Positions 1-7,661 of a stretch of DNA of 17,004 nucleotides are shown here, one piece after another. Origin of the DNA: Porticoccus sp. (GTDB taxonomy: Bacteria; Pseudomonadota; Gammaproteobacteria; Pseudomonadales; Porticoccaceae); the NCBI GenBank assembly GCA_011049795.1, contig DRHD01000272.1, forward strand, positions 1 to 17,004. The letters are read 5' to 3'. Each line of letters starts with the position of its first letter. Position 1 is the stretch's first letter. Below the pieces are notes generated by a model. The model had not been told where the DNA came from, did not search any database, and worked only from the letters and a program-made list of their open reading frames with translations. The position numbers and the translations under genes are program-made.

Positions 1-153
1 GAGACGGGGTTTACTACAGATATCTATGATGTTTTTTATGCTGCGGATGAGACAGTGCTAGATCGTCAATATGATTTCATTACGGCCACTGAAGTAGTGG
101 AGCATTTATCGCAGCATAAAAACATCATAGATATCTGTAGTAAACCCCGTCTC
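1..153. repeat. Inverted repeat, arms 1-45 and 110-153
   Basis: The left arm (1-45) and right arm (110-153) are reverse complements apart from one base: a run of six T in the left arm is matched by five A in the right. The loop is 64 bases. The left arm begins at the first base of the window, so the true outer limit of the repeat cannot be seen. Both arms and the loop encode methyltransferase, so this is not a terminator or a transposon end. Confidence 0.9.
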
Positions 154-159
154 TTCTAA
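1..159 (+). pseudogene. Internal methyltransferase segment in fold-back orientation
   Basis: Reading frame 1 on the plus strand is open from base 1 to a stop at 157-159. Its first 12 codons (ETGFTTDIYDVF) are the same residues that end the real part of the minus-strand methyltransferase at 106-495. The next codons continue sensibly as a class I SAM-dependent methyltransferase: YDFITATEVVEHL fits the usual 'YD.I...EV.EHL' stretch that follows motif II. Past about base 110 the frame only reads the reverse complement of the gene itself and is meaningless. I infer that bases 1 to about 110 are the true continuation of the minus-strand gene, attached in the wrong orientation. Bases before position 1 are not visible, so it is unknown whether the plus-strand copy has its own 5' end. 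Confidence 0.6.
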
Positions 160-495
160 CATGAACGATAACGTAGGCCCCGGGCCTGAACCAAAGTCCA
201 ACCCTTTTGCCCCGCTATGAAGACGCGCCGTCAGTGGGTCCGCAAGTCGACTCAGAAACTGGCGGTAATTGTTATCCTCAGGGCTGTTTTCATGCAAATC
301 ATAATGAGCTTTCTCCTCATCCGCAGACAAGTGCTGCCACGGAGGCACAAATACCAATTGGCACTGCTCACATTGGTAATAATCCCTTCCCTTAGAACCC
401 CTTCCCTTAGAACCCAGGCCATTAGCGTCCGACCAATATTCAACCACAGTATTGGCATTGCACAGAGGGCAAGTAAGTGATTTTGAGTCAGCCAT
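106..495 (-). CDS. Zinc-ribbon class I SAM methyltransferase, 5' part only
   Basis: This is the N-terminal part of a SAM-dependent methyltransferase; the target is unknown. Residues 9-12 (CPLC) and 42-45 (CEQC) form a CxxC...CxxC zinc ribbon, and LDFGSGPG near residue 99 is methyltransferase motif I, the SAM-binding glycine loop. Related proteins with an N-terminal zinc ribbon are usually about 200-330 residues, but this frame stops at 129. The last real residues are ETGFTTDIYDVF; then one T is missing from a T run, and the frame reads MLR and stops inside a fold-back inverted repeat. The missing continuation is on the plus strand at 1-110. The start at 495 is an ATG with no clear ribosome binding site. 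It is divergent from tex. I see a probable assembly or amplification break rather than a naturally short gene. Confidence 0.7.
   Translation of the reverse strand: MADSKSLTCPLCNANTVVEYWSDANGLGSKGRGSKGRDYYQCEQCQLVFVPPWQHLSADEEKAHYDLHENSPEDNNYRQFLSRLADPLTARLHSGAKGLDFGSGPGPTLSFMLEETGFTTDIYDVFMLR
384..415 (-). repeat. 15-bp tandem duplication in methyltransferase
   Basis: Two perfect 15-bp copies (385-399 and 400-414) lie in frame in the methyltransferase and encode GSKGR twice, within the loop between the two CxxC zinc-ribbon pairs. The periodicity extends one base on each side. Confidence 0.9.
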
Positions 496-616
496 ATTTT
501 ATATCGTGTAACAAGTCTGTTTTGAGTGTCAAGAATCACCCATAATCGCGCCCTGCTGCCATAACACTTTAGCCAAGCATTTCCGCACAGCACTGCTGAC
601 AACGTAAACGGACATC

Positions 617-2944
617 ATGAATAAAATTCAGAACCAGATAGCATCAGAAATCAACGCCAAACCTATACAGGTCGCCGCCGCCATCAAGCTACTCAATGAA
701 GGGGCGACGGTACCCTTTATCTCCCGCTACCGCAAGGAAGTCACCGGCGGGCTGGACGACACCCAGCTTCGCACACTGGAAGAACGGCTGAGCTACTTGC
801 AGGAGTTGGATCACCGCCGTCAAACCATTCTCAATAGTATTGATGAACAGGGAAAACTCACCCCGGAGTTAAAGCAGTCCATACTCTCAGCTGACACCAA
901 AACCAGACTCGAAGATTTATACCTGCCCTACAAACAAAAGCGACGTACCAAAGGACAAATAGCCATTGAAGCGGGACTAGAGCCTCTCGCTGATACACTC
1001 TTCAACCACCCCGACCTCGACCCCGAACAACAAGCAGATGCCTTCATTAATAGTGAACAAGGCATTGCCGATACTGCTACCAATATTATTACCGACACAA
1101 AAGCCGCCCTCGATGGTGCCAAATATATTCTGATGGAACGCTTCAGCGAAGATGCTGAATTGGTCGGACGGTTACGTCAGTATCTGGCCAATGAAGCCAA
1201 ACTAAGCGCCACACTCATTTCAGGCAAGGAACAGGAAGGGGCAAAATATCGTGACTATTTTGAACACAGTGAACCCTTAAAAACGACACCCTCACACAGA
1301 GCCTTGGCTATGCTCCGAGGCCGACGAGAAGGTATTCTCAGTCTTAAAGTAGATATAGATACCGATGCCATTGAAGGTCACCCCTGTGAATCCATGATTG
1401 CCCGCCACGTCAATATCGAGAACCAGGGGCGTGCTGCCGACAAATGGCTGTCTGAGGTAATACGCTGGACCTGGAAGATAAAGCTACATCTTCACATTGA
1501 AACCGACCTACTCGCAGAACTTCGCGATCGCGCCGAGATCGCAGCCATTACCGTGTTCGCCACCAACCTCAAGGATCTGCTGCTTGCGGCGCCAGCCGGG
1601 CAAAAAGCAACGATCGGCCTAGACCCCGGTTTACGTACTGGTGTTAAGTTAGCCGTGGTAGACGGCACGGGTAAGGTTCTGGATCACGGCGTGATCTTCC
1701 CCTCCGCATCACAACATAAAATTCAGGAAGCAGAAGCCACACTAAAACAGCTATGCCTGGATCATAAAACATCACTCATTGCCATCGGGAATGGTACCGC
1801 TAGCAGAGAGACTGAACGCTTCGTCAAAGATGTACTGAAGAACAACTCACAATTATCGGCACAGCCTGTGGTGGTCAACGAGTCTGGGGCATCCATTTAT
1901 TCTGCATCCGAATATGCCGCCCGTGAATTTCCTGATTTGGATGTCACCATCCGCGGGGCTATTTCTATCGCCAGACGATTACAAGACCCTCTCGCAGAGC
2001 TGGTAAAAATTGACCCAAAGTCCATCGGTGTCGGCCAATATCAACATGATGTCAGCCAGGTGGAGCTTTCACGAAAGCTTAATGCCGTGGTAGAGGATTG
2101 CGTCAATACCATTGGTGTGGAAGTTAATACAGCCTCACCCGCCCTATTAAATCGAGTTGCGGGCCTCAACCAGACCATTGCCGATAATATCGTGGCATTC
2201 CGTGATGAGAACGGCCCCTTTAAACACCGCAAAGAGCTAAAAAAAGTCCCCCGACTCGGAGAAAAAACCTTTGAACAAGCTGCCGGGTTTTTACGAATAG
2301 CCAATGGTGATAATCCTCTGGATGCATCGGCAGTACACCCGGAGAGCTATTCTGTTGTCGCCAAAATGGCTAAAAACATTAGCAAACCCATCGAATCATT
2401 GATTGGTAATAGCGCCCTGTTACATGCCATCAACCCCGGTGATTATGTGGATGCAAAGTTTGGTCTGCCCACCATCACCGATATTCTTCGTGAGCTGGAT
2501 AAACCTGGCCGCGACCCACGCCCGGAATTCAAGACAGCTACCTTCAAGGACGGCGTTGAAACACTCAAAGACCTTGAGCCAGGAATGATACTGGAAGGCA
2601 CCATCACCAATGTCACCAACTTTGGTGCCTTTGTAGATGTCGGTGTTCACCAGGATGGCTTAGTACATATATCAGCGCTCACCCATCGGTTTATTAAAGA
2701 CCCCAGAGAAGTCGTCAAGGCCGGAGATATCGTCCAGGTAAAAGTCATGGAAGTGGATATACCCCGAAAACGTATTGGCTTATCCATGCGAATGGATGAC
2801 GAACCAGGCAGTAAAAATACGGGGAAAGAACGTTCAGCAGCAGTGAAACATGAAAGAAAACAAGTGCCAAAAAAGGCGGCCCGGGAACAACAAAAAACGG
2901 GCACCATGGGCGAATTATTTACCAAGGCACTGAAAAAACACTGA
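617..2944 (+). CDS. tex: Tex family RNA-binding transcription accessory protein
   Basis: Tex is a cytoplasmic nucleic-acid-binding protein linked to transcription and, in several bacteria, to virulence or toxin gene expression. The 775 residues match the usual length of about 770-780. The order of parts is typical: a helical N-terminal region ([20 protein letters not shown] is characteristic), a YqgF/RNase H-like fold from about residue 332 (GLDPGLRTG), a helix-hairpin-helix region around 500-560 ([14 protein letters not shown], then [15 protein letters not shown]), and an S1 RNA-binding domain at about 655-725 ([18 protein letters not shown] ... GLVHIS). A basic Lys-rich tail closes the protein. 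The ATG at 617 matches the family N-terminus, although no strong Shine-Dalgarno precedes it. It appears to be transcribed alone, with a hairpin just after the stop. Confidence 0.97.
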   Translation: MNKIQNQIASEINAKPIQVAAAIKLLNEGATVPFISRYRKEVTGGLDDTQLRTLEERLSYLQELDHRRQTILNSIDEQGKLTPELKQSILSADTKTRLEDLYLPYKQKRRTKGQIAIEAGLEPLADTLFNHPDLDPEQQADAFINSEQGIADTATNIITDTKAALDGAKYILMERFSEDAELVGRLRQYLANEAKLSATLISGKEQEGAKYRDYFEHSEPLKTTPSHRALAMLRGRREGILSLKVDIDTDAIEGHPCESMIARHVNIENQGRAADKWLSEVIRWTWKIKLHLHIETDLLAELRDRAEIAAITVFATNLKDLLLAAPAGQKATIGLDPGLRTGVKLAVVDGTGKVLDHGVIFPSASQHKIQEAEATLKQLCLDHKTSLIAIGNGTASRETERFVKDVLKNNSQLSAQPVVVNESGASIYSASEYAAREFPDLDVTIRGAISIARRLQDPLAELVKIDPKSIGVGQYQHDVSQVELSRKLNAVVEDCVNTIGVEVNTASPALLNRVAGLNQTIADNIVAFRDENGPFKHRKELKKVPRLGEKTFEQAAGFLRIANGDNPLDASAVHPESYSVVAKMAKNISKPIESLIGNSALLHAINPGDYVDAKFGLPTITDILRELDKPGRDPRPEFKTATFKDGVETLKDLEPGMILEGTITNVTNFGAFVDVGVHQDGLVHISALTHRFIKDPREVVKAGDIVQVKVMEVDIPRKRIGLSMRMDDEPGSKNTGKERSAAVKHERKQVPKKAAREQQKTGTMGELFTKALKKH

Positions 2945-2954
2945 TTTAAGCCAA

Positions 2955-2990
2955 CCTCTTTTTGTGAAAAGAGGGGGCTTCCCCCTTATT
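2955..2990 (+). terminator. Possible tex terminator with overlapping hairpins
   Basis: Ten bases after the tex stop, CCTCTTTT (2955-2962) pairs with AAAAGAGG (2967-2974) around a 4-base loop. A second hairpin, GGGGG/CCCCC at 2973-2985, shares bases with the first, so the two exclude each other. The second is followed by the T-rich stretch TTATTT. Position and structure suggest transcription termination; the U tract is weak. Confidence 0.45.
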
Positions 2991-3066
2991 TCGTCTGCGA
3001 ACCAGACTAGAATTCACAGGAAAGCTGGATCGCCGTGTGAAAAGAGGGCGCCGTGCGACAGATTAA
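2968..3066 (+). pseudogene. Degenerate duplicate of the downstream gene's C-terminus
   Basis: In the frame ending at the TAA at 3064-3066 the last 16 codons read TGKLDRRVKRGRRATD. The intact gene 3183-3593 ends TGKLERRMNTGRRETD, which is identical at 11 of 16 residues and also followed directly by a stop. At the DNA level I count about 35 of 48 matching bases. The frame is open back to 2968 but shows no start codon or ribosome binding site, and no similarity to the rest of the gene is visible. I infer a remnant of a paralogue or a partial duplication of the 3' end. Part of the open stretch overlaps the tex terminator hairpins. Confidence 0.55.
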
Positions 3067-3182
3067 ATCATAAAATATTTTCTCTCCCCCTCACCCCTCT
3101 CTCTTAATATTTCTACTAGAATCTATTAAAACCTTTATAGGTCTTTGTGCTCACAATATAAAAAATGATACGGAGGATCACC

Positions 3183-3593
3183 ATGACTCTAACCATCATC
3201 CTAATTATTCTTGTGGCATTCTTGTCTTTTAAATTACCTGCTTTTTTTAAGCCGGCCCGTAAAACGAGCAAAAAAAATGCGCTGAAAAACAGAATGGCCT
3301 TTGGAGAATCAACTCCGCATATAAACAACCTTTACCACGCTGTAAATATTAAGTTCGATCTAGCTGCTTGCCCGGCGATACAATCAATGGCCAATGACTA
3401 TTTTCTGGCAGGTGACGCTCCACCGATACCTCTACCAGCGTGCACGTCAGCAGCCTGTCGTTGCAAATATATTCACCACAAAGGCCGCAGACATTCCATA
3501 AGACGCCCCCAAGCCATCATAGCCACCGAAGCGTATGGATCCACTGGAAAATTGGAGCGCCGCATGAATACTGGACGCCGTGAAACAGACTGA
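3183..3593 (+). CDS. Small membrane-anchored Cys-rich protein, function unknown
   Basis: This 136-residue protein has no function I can name. I chose the ATG at 3183 because a strong GGAGG lies at 3172-3176, six bases upstream; an in-frame ATG at 3165 lacks such a site. Residues 3-22 are a hydrophobic helix with no cleavage motif, followed by a basic stretch (KPARKTSKK), so an inner-membrane anchor with a cytoplasmic body is likely. The body has a histidine after YHAV-type start (51-54), C63, then C87, C92 and C94 in the pattern C-x4-C-x-C followed by KYIHHKGRR. I recall similar short proteins with a 'C-x-C-x-Y-x-H-H-x-D-R-R' block in other gammaproteobacteria; the Cys/His cluster could bind a metal, which is inference. 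The C-terminal 16 residues are duplicated upstream at about 3016-3066. Confidence 0.7.
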   Translation: MTLTIILIILVAFLSFKLPAFFKPARKTSKKNALKNRMAFGESTPHINNLYHAVNIKFDLAACPAIQSMANDYFLAGDAPPIPLPACTSAACRCKYIHHKGRRHSIRRPQAIIATEAYGSTGKLERRMNTGRRETD

Positions 3594-3646
3594 AGATAGT
3601 TGCCCTCGAAGCGTTATAACAACCGCTCAAAAAAAACGCGCAAGCT

Positions 3647-3967
3647 TTACAGATTAGCCTTACGCTCTACTAGACACTCATATTCGCCCATCTCAAACTC
3701 ACGACAAATCAGTGGGCGGTTCTCATAAATCGTACACATCATGGTATTTCGATCCAGGGCTGCACACCAACCATCATCTAGCCGTGCCATACGCTGCCCA
3801 CCCCACTGGTCAGTCTCTATAAAACGACCGGGCACCCCTGTATCGGTAATGAGTAAGACCTCCAATCGACAACAGCAGGCATCACAGCTTTTACAGGTCA
3901 CCTCAGTTTCAGGTAGAGCTGTAACGTTGATGCGTTTATCGTTGAAAGGCTCGTCGTCTAATATCAT
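3647..3967 (-). CDS. YkgJ-type CxxC zinc/iron-chelating domain protein
   Basis: A 106-residue protein with nine cysteines: C25, C28, C31, C32 and C33 in the N-terminal cluster, then C68, C78, C88 and C98. The pattern 'CxxCxxCC' followed by '..GWCAALD..T..C.IYE.RP.ICREFE.GE..C' is that of the YkgJ/CxxCxxCC family, predicted to chelate zinc or iron; a molecular function is not established. The ATG at 3967 overlaps the TGA of the upstream DUF1415 gene by four bases (ATGA), which points to translational coupling and one transcript. It is the last gene of the helicase-MOSC-DUF1415 cluster, and no convincing terminator follows. Confidence 0.88.
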   Translation of the reverse strand: MILDDEPFNDKRINVTALPETEVTCKSCDACCCRLEVLLITDTGVPGRFIETDQWGGQRMARLDDGWCAALDRNTMMCTIYENRPLICREFEMGEYECLVERKANL

Positions 3968-4524
3968 TGTTTTTTAGTATCGTGAAAACATGCCTTCAAT
4001 AAGGTCTGCATCTTTTCTCTCCCCAGGCTTTTCACCAGCGCTATATTTCGCTCGGGAATCTCATCCGCATCGGGGTAGTTAGCGATGGCCCGCTCCAGGC
4101 TCGCCTCTCGAATCAGGTGTAACATAGGATAAGGCGACCGGTTAGTATAATTCTCTGCATCATCAGGCTCAGTACCACCAAACTGATAATCTGGATGAAA
4201 GCTCGCCACCTGATAAACCCCTTCCAGTGCCATCTCCACCAACAGGCCATCAACATAGTCCAGAAATTGGTTGTAATCACAAAATTCCTGCAAGACATCA
4301 GGGTGTATCAGCACGGTGGTTTCAATCGATTCATCGCCCTTAAGCAACTCTAACTCGGTTTGCAGCACAACCAACAGCTGTTCTTCTGTGGCTGCCCCTG
4401 TTACAGAAAAACGCACCCGGTTATTTAGTAATTCGCGTTTGGCAAAAGGACAGAGGTTCAGCCCCACCACTATAATTTCCACCCAGTGCCGTACCGATTT
4501 AATTATTTGATCTTTATCCAACAT
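3964..4524 (-). CDS. DUF1415 family protein
   Basis: A member of DUF1415, a conserved cytoplasmic proteobacterial family of unknown function. Hallmarks, numbered from the ATG at 4524, are NLCPFAKRE at 23-31, FHPDYQFGGT at 109-118, NYTNRSPYP at 125-133 and LHLIRE at 135-140. The 186 residues agree with the usual size. An in-frame TTG at 4533 would add three residues; neither start has a good ribosome binding site, and I prefer the ATG. The gene follows the MOSC gene by under 30 bases and overlaps the YkgJ-like gene by four bases, so the three are probably co-transcribed. Such tight linkage of DUF1415 with a Cys-rich YkgJ protein may hint at a shared metal-related role; this is speculation. Confidence 0.9.
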   Translation of the reverse strand: MLDKDQIIKSVRHWVEIIVVGLNLCPFAKRELLNNRVRFSVTGAATEEQLLVVLQTELELLKGDESIETTVLIHPDVLQEFCDYNQFLDYVDGLLVEMALEGVYQVASFHPDYQFGGTEPDDAENYTNRSPYPMLHLIREASLERAIANYPDADEIPERNIALVKSLGREKMQTLLKACFHDTKKQ

Positions 4525-4552
4525 ATCACCCAACAGAAATGGTCGTTTTTAA

Positions 4553-5017
4553 CTACTCATTATTCAAGCCAGTTATTTTTGCACCAAGCTCGATGACACC
4601 TGATGTCAACACATCAACTCTTAACCCACCGCGATGAAGAAATCTTTCTATGACCAGCTTTGACGACAAGGTAGAACTTTCAAGGCCTGCACCAAGACTG
4701 CTGCATGGTTCACACAGCTCGACCCCTATTAATGTTACATCTCCAATGTTGAACTCTTTTCCAACCAATTCATTTAATCGCACACCTCGTGTGAGGATAT
4801 TTCGACGAGTAATAGAAAGATCACGCTCTATATTTTGCTCACAAATAAAACTTTCTACTTCTTCTATTTCAATCAGGGTTAAATTTTGCCCTGGCCACTT
4901 GGATAGCCCGTAATTTCTATCCCCGACAATTCCATTACCGGCCACCAGTTCAATTTTCTGGCAAGACTGCTGAGGCTTACCAGCTTCTGGACATATATAA
5001 ATACATTCAACGTTCAC
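4553..5017 (-). CDS. MOSC domain protein
   Basis: A stand-alone MOSC domain of 154 residues. MOSC domains occur at the C-terminus of molybdenum cofactor sulfurases and in small proteins such as YiiM, and are thought to bind molybdenum cofactor or carry sulfur through a conserved cysteine. Visible hallmarks are GIVGDRNYG at 29-37, NILTRGVRLN at 73-82, and GVELCEPC at 98-105, where the CEPC cysteines include the expected conserved residue. The start is a GTG at 5017, with an AGAGG-like sequence about 11 bases upstream on the minus strand; no ATG fits the family N-terminus. It lies 49 bases after the helicase and just before DUF1415, all on the same strand. The substrate is unknown. Confidence 0.88.
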   Translation of the reverse strand: MNVECIYICPEAGKPQQSCQKIELVAGNGIVGDRNYGLSKWPGQNLTLIEIEEVESFICEQNIERDLSITRRNILTRGVRLNELVGKEFNIGDVTLIGVELCEPCSSLGAGLESSTLSSKLVIERFLHRGGLRVDVLTSGVIELGAKITGLNNE

Positions 5018-5066
5018 TTAGGGCCTAGCCTCTTCCAATACTCGGCTTATCGCTTGATAGGCTGTG

Positions 5067-6452
5067 CTATTTCTTTCGAAGAACATCAAAACCATCACCG
5101 CCCCCAGACTTTATTGTGCTTTTCTTTGGTGACCTGGTCTTTGGTGACCTGGACTTTGTTGACCCTGGCTTTTTGGACTTAGACTTCGCGGACTTAAGCT
5201 TTGCGGATTTTGAGTTTGCTGTTTTAGATTTTTTTGGATCGACTTTTTTCTTTTTAGTGCCAGCAGCCTTGCCTGATTTTTTAACCTTTTTTGGGCCGCT
5301 GTAATTGGCTTTTAAATCAGCGACAACCCGACGCTCAAAACGAATTTTCAGATAACGCTCAATACTGGACATCTGATTCCATTCGTTGCCATCAATCAAC
5401 GTAATGGCTTTGCCTTCCTGCCCTGCTCGCCCGGTACGACCTACGCGGTGGACATGATCATCGCCAGACTGAGCAATGTTAAAGTTGATCACCAGATCCA
5501 CATCATTGATATCCAGCCCACGAGCGGCAAGATCGGTAGCGACTAATACATCTACCCCACCCTGCCTGAACTGATTCATTATTTGTTTCCGCTCACTCTG
5601 CGGTATTTCACCGTGAATACAATTTGCTTTGAATTTCTTATAGCGTAAAAAATTACTTAACTGCTGACACTGTATGCGGGTATTACAAAAAATAAAGACT
5701 TTACGTATTTGCACTTCACCGGCTCGTTCTTCAGCCAGCAGCGCAGCCACCAATTTCTCTTTGTGTTTTATATCATCAGCCAAAACCAGCTGTTGTGTGA
5801 TATGGCTATGTTGTTGCCGGTGTGAATCTACTTCAACAAATTCTGGATCTTTGAAGGTCGCACTTATACGCCCAAGCTCTTTATGTTTTAACGTTGCAGA
5901 GAACAACAAATTTTGTCGTTGCTTATTACAACTCTCAGCAATGGTATACATATCAACAGCAAAACCCATATCAAGCATGCGATCCGCTTCATCCAGCACA
6001 AACACTTCCAAGTCTTTAAAGTCGGGGGTGCCTTTTTCGATATGTTCGACCAAGCGTCCCGGCGTTGCGATCAATACTTCGGGGTTTTTACGCAGTGTTG
6101 CTATCTGGTGTTTAAATGCTTCACCACCAATAATTAGGCCAGATTTAATGTAGGTAAAAGCGGCCAACTGCTCAAAATGCTGTTGTGTCTGTAGTGCCAG
6201 TTCACGTGTGGGCAACAGAATCAACACACGCGTTCCACTGTTCGGTGCTTCGTGGGTCAACATGCGGTGTAAGATTGGCAATAGAAAGGCGGCCGTTTTA
6301 CCACTGCCCGTCTGTGCCGACACCATTAAATCCTTACCCGCCATGGTGGCCGGTATCGTCTGTGCCTGTACTGCGGTTGCTTCAGTGAAGTCCAGTTTCT
6401 CAAGGGCTTTTAATAACTGTTTGTGTAACGGTAATGCTTTTAACAGAGGCAA
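5067..6452 (-). CDS. DEAD-box ATP-dependent RNA helicase (RhlE/SrmB-like)
   Basis: A cytoplasmic ATP-dependent RNA helicase of 461 residues, of the type that acts in ribosome assembly or RNA turnover. All core motifs are present in order: Q motif (F22, Q29), AQTGSGKT (46-53), PTRELA (81-86), TPGR (130-133), DEAD (154-157), SAT (185-187), ATDLAARGLD (about 305-314) and HRVGRTGR (335-342). After about residue 385 the protein becomes a very basic Lys/Ser/Pro tail with a five-residue periodicity, a likely RNA-binding extension, ending GGGDGFDVLRKK. The start is a TTG at 6452 with AGGA eight bases upstream; an upstream in-frame stop blocks a longer form and the next ATG would remove the Q motif. 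Whether it is RhlE or SrmB proper cannot be settled here. It is first in a minus-strand cluster with MOSC, DUF1415 and YkgJ. Confidence 0.95.
   Translation of the reverse strand: MPLLKALPLHKQLLKALEKLDFTEATAVQAQTIPATMAGKDLMVSAQTGSGKTAAFLLPILHRMLTHEAPNSGTRVLILLPTRELALQTQQHFEQLAAFTYIKSGLIIGGEAFKHQIATLRKNPEVLIATPGRLVEHIEKGTPDFKDLEVFVLDEADRMLDMGFAVDMYTIAESCNKQRQNLLFSATLKHKELGRISATFKDPEFVEVDSHRQQHSHITQQLVLADDIKHKEKLVAALLAEERAGEVQIRKVFIFCNTRIQCQQLSNFLRYKKFKANCIHGEIPQSERKQIMNQFRQGGVDVLVATDLAARGLDINDVDLVINFNIAQSGDDHVHRVGRTGRAGQEGKAITLIDGNEWNQMSSIERYLKIRFERRVVADLKANYSGPKKVKKSGKAAGTKKKKVDPKKSKTANSKSAKLKSAKSKSKKPGSTKSRSPKTRSPKKSTIKSGGGDGFDVLRKK
5124..5228 (-). repeat. 15-bp tandem repeats in helicase C-terminal tail
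   Basis: About seven successive 15-bp units, each close to CTTTGGTGACCTGGA on the plus strand, run from 5124. The first two (5124-5138 and 5139-5153) differ only at the last base, and later ones are increasingly degenerate. Each unit encodes five residues such as RSPKT or KSAKS. The tract is a likely length-variable region. Confidence 0.8.
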
Positions 6453-6727
6453 GAGGGTATTCCTGATCTAAGGGGAAATTAGCGCTACTCTACCAGAATC
6501 AGCAGTACTCGCCGTAACAAACTGAAGATTGAAAAGGGGTATCAAAGTACCACTAGAAGAAAACAGCCGCGAAATACCGAACGTCCTTACACCTTATTTT
6601 TTAACTCCATCATTGCCCGTATTAGTAGAGGGCAGCTCTATACCCGGTGAAGTCGCAGGCCAATTGTTACTCAAAACAACGGGGCGCAACCATGCCACAT
6701 GTATGAGTTAGGGTTCCATTAATAGGG
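6453..6727. other. Intergenic region without a recognised gene
   Basis: This divergent gap lies between the helicase start and the pilZ promoter. It holds the helicase ribosome binding site (AGGA before the TTG at 6452) and presumably the helicase promoter, which I could not place with confidence. A 60-codon plus-strand frame at 6529-6711 begins with TTG, has no ribosome binding site and resembles nothing I know, so I do not call it a gene. Confidence 0.5.
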
Positions 6728-6758
6728 TTGCTTAATCTACAAGCAAGAGGCATATAAT
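6728..6758 (+). promoter_or_regulatory. Sigma70-type promoter for the PilZ gene
   Basis: A perfect TATAAT at 6753-6758 is preceded by TTGCTT at 6728-6733, with a 19-base spacer that is longer than the ideal 17. Transcription would begin about 25 bases before the ATG at 6789. The -10 box is convincing; the -35 assignment is tentative. Confidence 0.5.
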
Positions 6759-6788
6759 AAAACCAGCGCATTAATGGGGGCTTCAGTA

Positions 6789-7211
6789 ATGACTTTTCAT
6801 ACTCGTCAATTTATTCGTCACCCAACATCAATCCCCCTCGAGTTTAGTGTGGGGAGCTTAAATAAAATGACTCAGGCCAAAGATGCGGGAGAAGGAGGGT
6901 TATGTTTTGAAAGTCAACACCCTATCAATATAGGTGAACCTATCCGCATTTCTATCCCCATTAGTGTTCCTAAATGTGTTGTCAATGGCATTGTTAAATG
7001 GTGCAAACAAGATAACACTATGTTTTTGGTTGGTGTCGCCTTTCAAGAAGAATCCGTGGCATTTCAAGTCAAGATGATTGAACAACTTTGTCAGATCGAA
7101 AACTATCGTAAAAGACTTAAAGCTGAAAAAGGTCTAGTTCTCACCAGTGAACAGGCCGCAAAAGAATGGATTGAGCTTTACGCCAGTGAGTTCCCACAAA
7201 TATCTAGCTAA
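6789..7211 (+). CDS. PilZ domain protein
   Basis: A 140-residue cytoplasmic protein with an N-terminal PilZ domain, the fold that senses cyclic di-GMP in many bacteria. I chose the ATG at 6789 because GGGGG lies eight bases upstream; the in-frame ATG at 6774 has no such site. The RxxxR motif is RQFIR at 6-10 (followed by HPTSIPLEF). The second motif, normally D/N-x-S-x-x-G, reads DAGEGG at 32-37, so glycine replaces the serine. The beta-barrel continues through GEPIRISIPI and VNGIVKWC ... FLVGVAF, then a helical tail of about 45 residues. Binding of cyclic di-GMP is plausible but not assured given that substitution. It has its own likely promoter and is followed by the tRNA operon on the other strand. 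Confidence 0.88.
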   Translation: MTFHTRQFIRHPTSIPLEFSVGSLNKMTQAKDAGEGGLCFESQHPINIGEPIRISIPISVPKCVVNGIVKWCKQDNTMFLVGVAFQEESVAFQVKMIEQLCQIENYRKRLKAEKGLVLTSEQAAKEWIELYASEFPQISS

Positions 7212-7297
7212 GAACAAAGGATGTTGGGAATAACGACACGTCGAGTATCTCCTTGAAAGGTAGAAATACTAGAAGCAAATTTGAAGACTATGGAAAA

Positions 7298-7373
7298 TGG
7301 GGTGGCTGACGGGGATTGAACCCGCGACCGCCGGAATCACAATCCGGAGCTCTACCAACTGAGCTACAGCCAC
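7298..7373 (-). tRNA. tRNA-His (GUG)
   Basis: The minus strand folds as a complete tRNA: acceptor GTGGCTG (7373 to 7367) pairs with CAGCCAC, D-loop AGCTCAGTTGGTAGAGC, anticodon loop TTGTGAT, TPsiC arm CGGGTTCAATCCCCG and an encoded CCA at 7300-7298. The base before the acceptor stem (7374) is G on this strand and the discriminator is C, as required for the extra G-1 of tRNA-His. It is the last of three tRNA genes on one strand. Confidence 0.97.
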
Positions 7374-7397
7374 CATTGATTGCACTGATTGGCTAGA

Positions 7398-7474
<77 letters not shown>

Positions 7475-7522
7475 TCAACAAAGTGCTTTTCTAAAAACAA
7501 AAAATGCTTCTCTAAAAAAGAG

Positions 7523-7599
7523 TGGTCGGGGATGAGGGATTCGAACCCCCGACATCCTGCTCCCAAAGCAGGCGCGCTACCAGACTGCGCTAATCCCCG
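7523..7599 (-). tRNA. tRNA-Pro (UGG)
   Basis: The minus strand shows acceptor CGGGGAT paired with ATCCCCG, D arm GCGCAGTCTGGTAGCGC, anticodon loop TTTGGGA (anticodon UGG), TPsiC arm GGGGTTCGAATCCCT and an encoded CCA. It is the first tRNA after the promoter at 7633-7661. The 48-base linker to tRNA-Arg contains two imperfect A-rich direct copies, 7481-7500 and 7501-7520. Confidence 0.97.
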
Positions 7600-7632
7600 A
7601 TGTCGTAAAGACCCTCTTTTCGAGAGGTGCGC

Positions 7633-7661
7633 ATGATACTGACGACAGTCGGCCTCGTCAA
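7633..7661 (-). promoter_or_regulatory. Promoter of the Pro-Arg-His tRNA operon
   Basis: On the minus strand TTGACG (7661-7656) and TATCAT (7638-7633) are separated by exactly 17 bases and lie about 33 bases upstream of tRNA-Pro. Directly after the -10 box comes GCGCACC, a GC-rich discriminator of the sort found at stringently controlled stable-RNA promoters. A small hairpin (CCTCT/AGAGG) follows in the leader. Confidence 0.75.

Noticed and set aside
3594..3646. A-rich run between convergent genes as a bidirectional terminator
   Set aside because: No stable stem next to the A run could be found by eye.
6529..6711. A 60-codon plus-strand frame in the helicase-pilZ gap
   Set aside because: TTG start, no ribosome binding site, no recognisable motif and no known homologue from memory; most likely chance.
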